Below, in pieces: positions 5,990-6,272 of a DNA stretch of 6,272 bases. The stretch's first letter is position 1. Every line of letters starts with the position of its first letter. The notes under the pieces are model-generated. The model saw only the letters and a program-made list of their open reading frames with translations, was not told where the DNA came from and did not search any database. The stretch is from Candidatus Sulfopaludibacter sp. SbA3. GTDB taxonomy: Bacteria; Acidobacteriota; Terriglobia; Bryobacterales; Bryobacteraceae. A program made the translations under genes and the position numbers. The stretch covers positions 1 through 6,272 of the forward strand of contig CAMDKT010000370.1 of NCBI GenBank assembly GCA_945900935.1, given 5' to 3'.

Positions 5990-6272
5990 TTTTTCTTGGT
6001 GACGCGGGCCGGTGCGCGGGCAGGGCTGTTGAGCGCGGCGAGTTCGGTTCTGGCTTTGGCGGCGTTATCGTGATTGGGGAATTTCTTGACCAGCGAAGTG
6101 AACTCCTGGCGGGCTTCGGCCTTGAAGCCGGACTTGACAAGGGCGCGCCCTTTTTGGAGCATGGCGTCGGAGGTTTTGGGATTGTCGGGGTATTTTTCGA
6201 GGAGGGTATCAAAGGCGAGGAGCGCTCCATCGAGATCGCGGCGAAGGTACTTGATTTCGCCGATGTAGTATT
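5986..6272 (-). CDS. CpoB/YbgF-type TPR protein (Tol-Pal associated), C-terminal part
   Basis: The minus frame is open from the right edge (first whole codon 6268-6270) to the TGA at 5986-5988, giving 94 visible residues and no start codon in the window. It shows tetratricopeptide helices of the Tol-Pal-associated kind: YYIGEIKYLRRDLDGALLAF, then DTLLEKYPDNPKTSDAMLQK, then GRALVKSGFKAEARQEFTSL and VKKFPNHDNAAKARTELAAL. The KYPDNPKTSDAMLQKG and KFPNHDNAAKA turns are characteristic of YbgF/CpoB, which in E. coli acts in the periplasm with Tol-Pal and penicillin-binding protein 1B in division. A 14-residue Pro/Ala/Lys tail (NSPARAPARVTKKK) follows the last repeat. The protein could be another TPR protein of similar layout, such as a BamD-like one, since the N-terminal part is missing. 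It is the visible first gene of an operon with the CBM9-like and DeoC-like genes. Confidence 0.82.
   Translation of the reverse strand, partial: YYIGEIKYLRRDLDGALLAFDTLLEKYPDNPKTSDAMLQKGRALVKSGFKAEARQEFTSLVKKFPNHDNAAKARTELAALNSPARAPARVTKKK

Noticed and set aside
5549..6073. A 174-codon plus-strand frame
   Set aside because: Gly/Glu/Val-rich antisense shadow of the CBM9-like and TPR genes.
5940..6230. A 96-codon minus-strand frame at the right end
   Set aside because: Pro/Ser-rich shadow frame; the in-frame TPR protein running to the TGA at 5986-5988 on the same strand is clearly the real gene.
1..6272. CRISPR array, tRNA, rRNA, insertion sequence or integrase
   Set aside because: No regularly spaced repeats, cloverleaf-like sequence, ribosomal RNA motif, transposase or integrase protein was seen, nor convincing flanking repeats around the low-GC cassette.

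Overview
The window looks like a bacterial chromosome segment of fairly high GC; hand-counted stretches of the flanking genes run near 60-65%. It reads best as a Gram-negative bacterium with an outer membrane: there is a CpoB/YbgF-type periplasmic TPR protein, a secreted CBM9-like protein and a sigma-54 activator. The combination would fit Acidobacteriota (for example Bryobacterales), but that is inference from gene style and no marker here proves it.

Layout: (1) 1-737, plus strand, the C-terminal half of a sigma-54-dependent activator, cut by the left edge exactly at its GAFTGA loop. (2) 738-902, a convergent intergenic gap with a 16-bp interrupted inverted repeat and a 13-nt direct repeat. 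(3) 903-2918, minus strand, a 671-residue protein of no recognised family. (4) 2919-3214, a gene-free stretch holding an AT-rich promoter-like tract for the 671-residue gene and a weak terminator-like hairpin for the gene on its right. (5) 3215-4004, minus strand, a compact overlapping pair: a small unrecognised protein followed by a DUF2335 two-helix membrane protein, visibly less GC-rich (about 50-55% in sampled lines) than its surroundings. (6) 4005-4421, the strong ribosome binding site and a 10-bp palindrome in front of that pair, then a gene-free stretch. (7) 4422-6272, minus strand, an overlapping operon: end of a cpoB/ybgF-like gene, a secreted CBM9-like protein, and a DeoC-fold protein.

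How the genes may work together: the cpoB-like and CBM9-like genes are joined by a stop/start overlap and the DeoC-like gene overlaps the CBM9 gene by 58 nt, so the three are probably co-translated. The first two are envelope or exported proteins; the third is a cytoplasmic aldolase fold whose Schiff-base lysine position is occupied by Glu, so its usual activity is doubtful. The DUF2335 pair is the most accessory-looking part of the window and the best candidate for a small uncharacterised system, though nothing in the sequence proves a function. No CRISPR array, tRNA, rRNA, transposase or integrase was seen.
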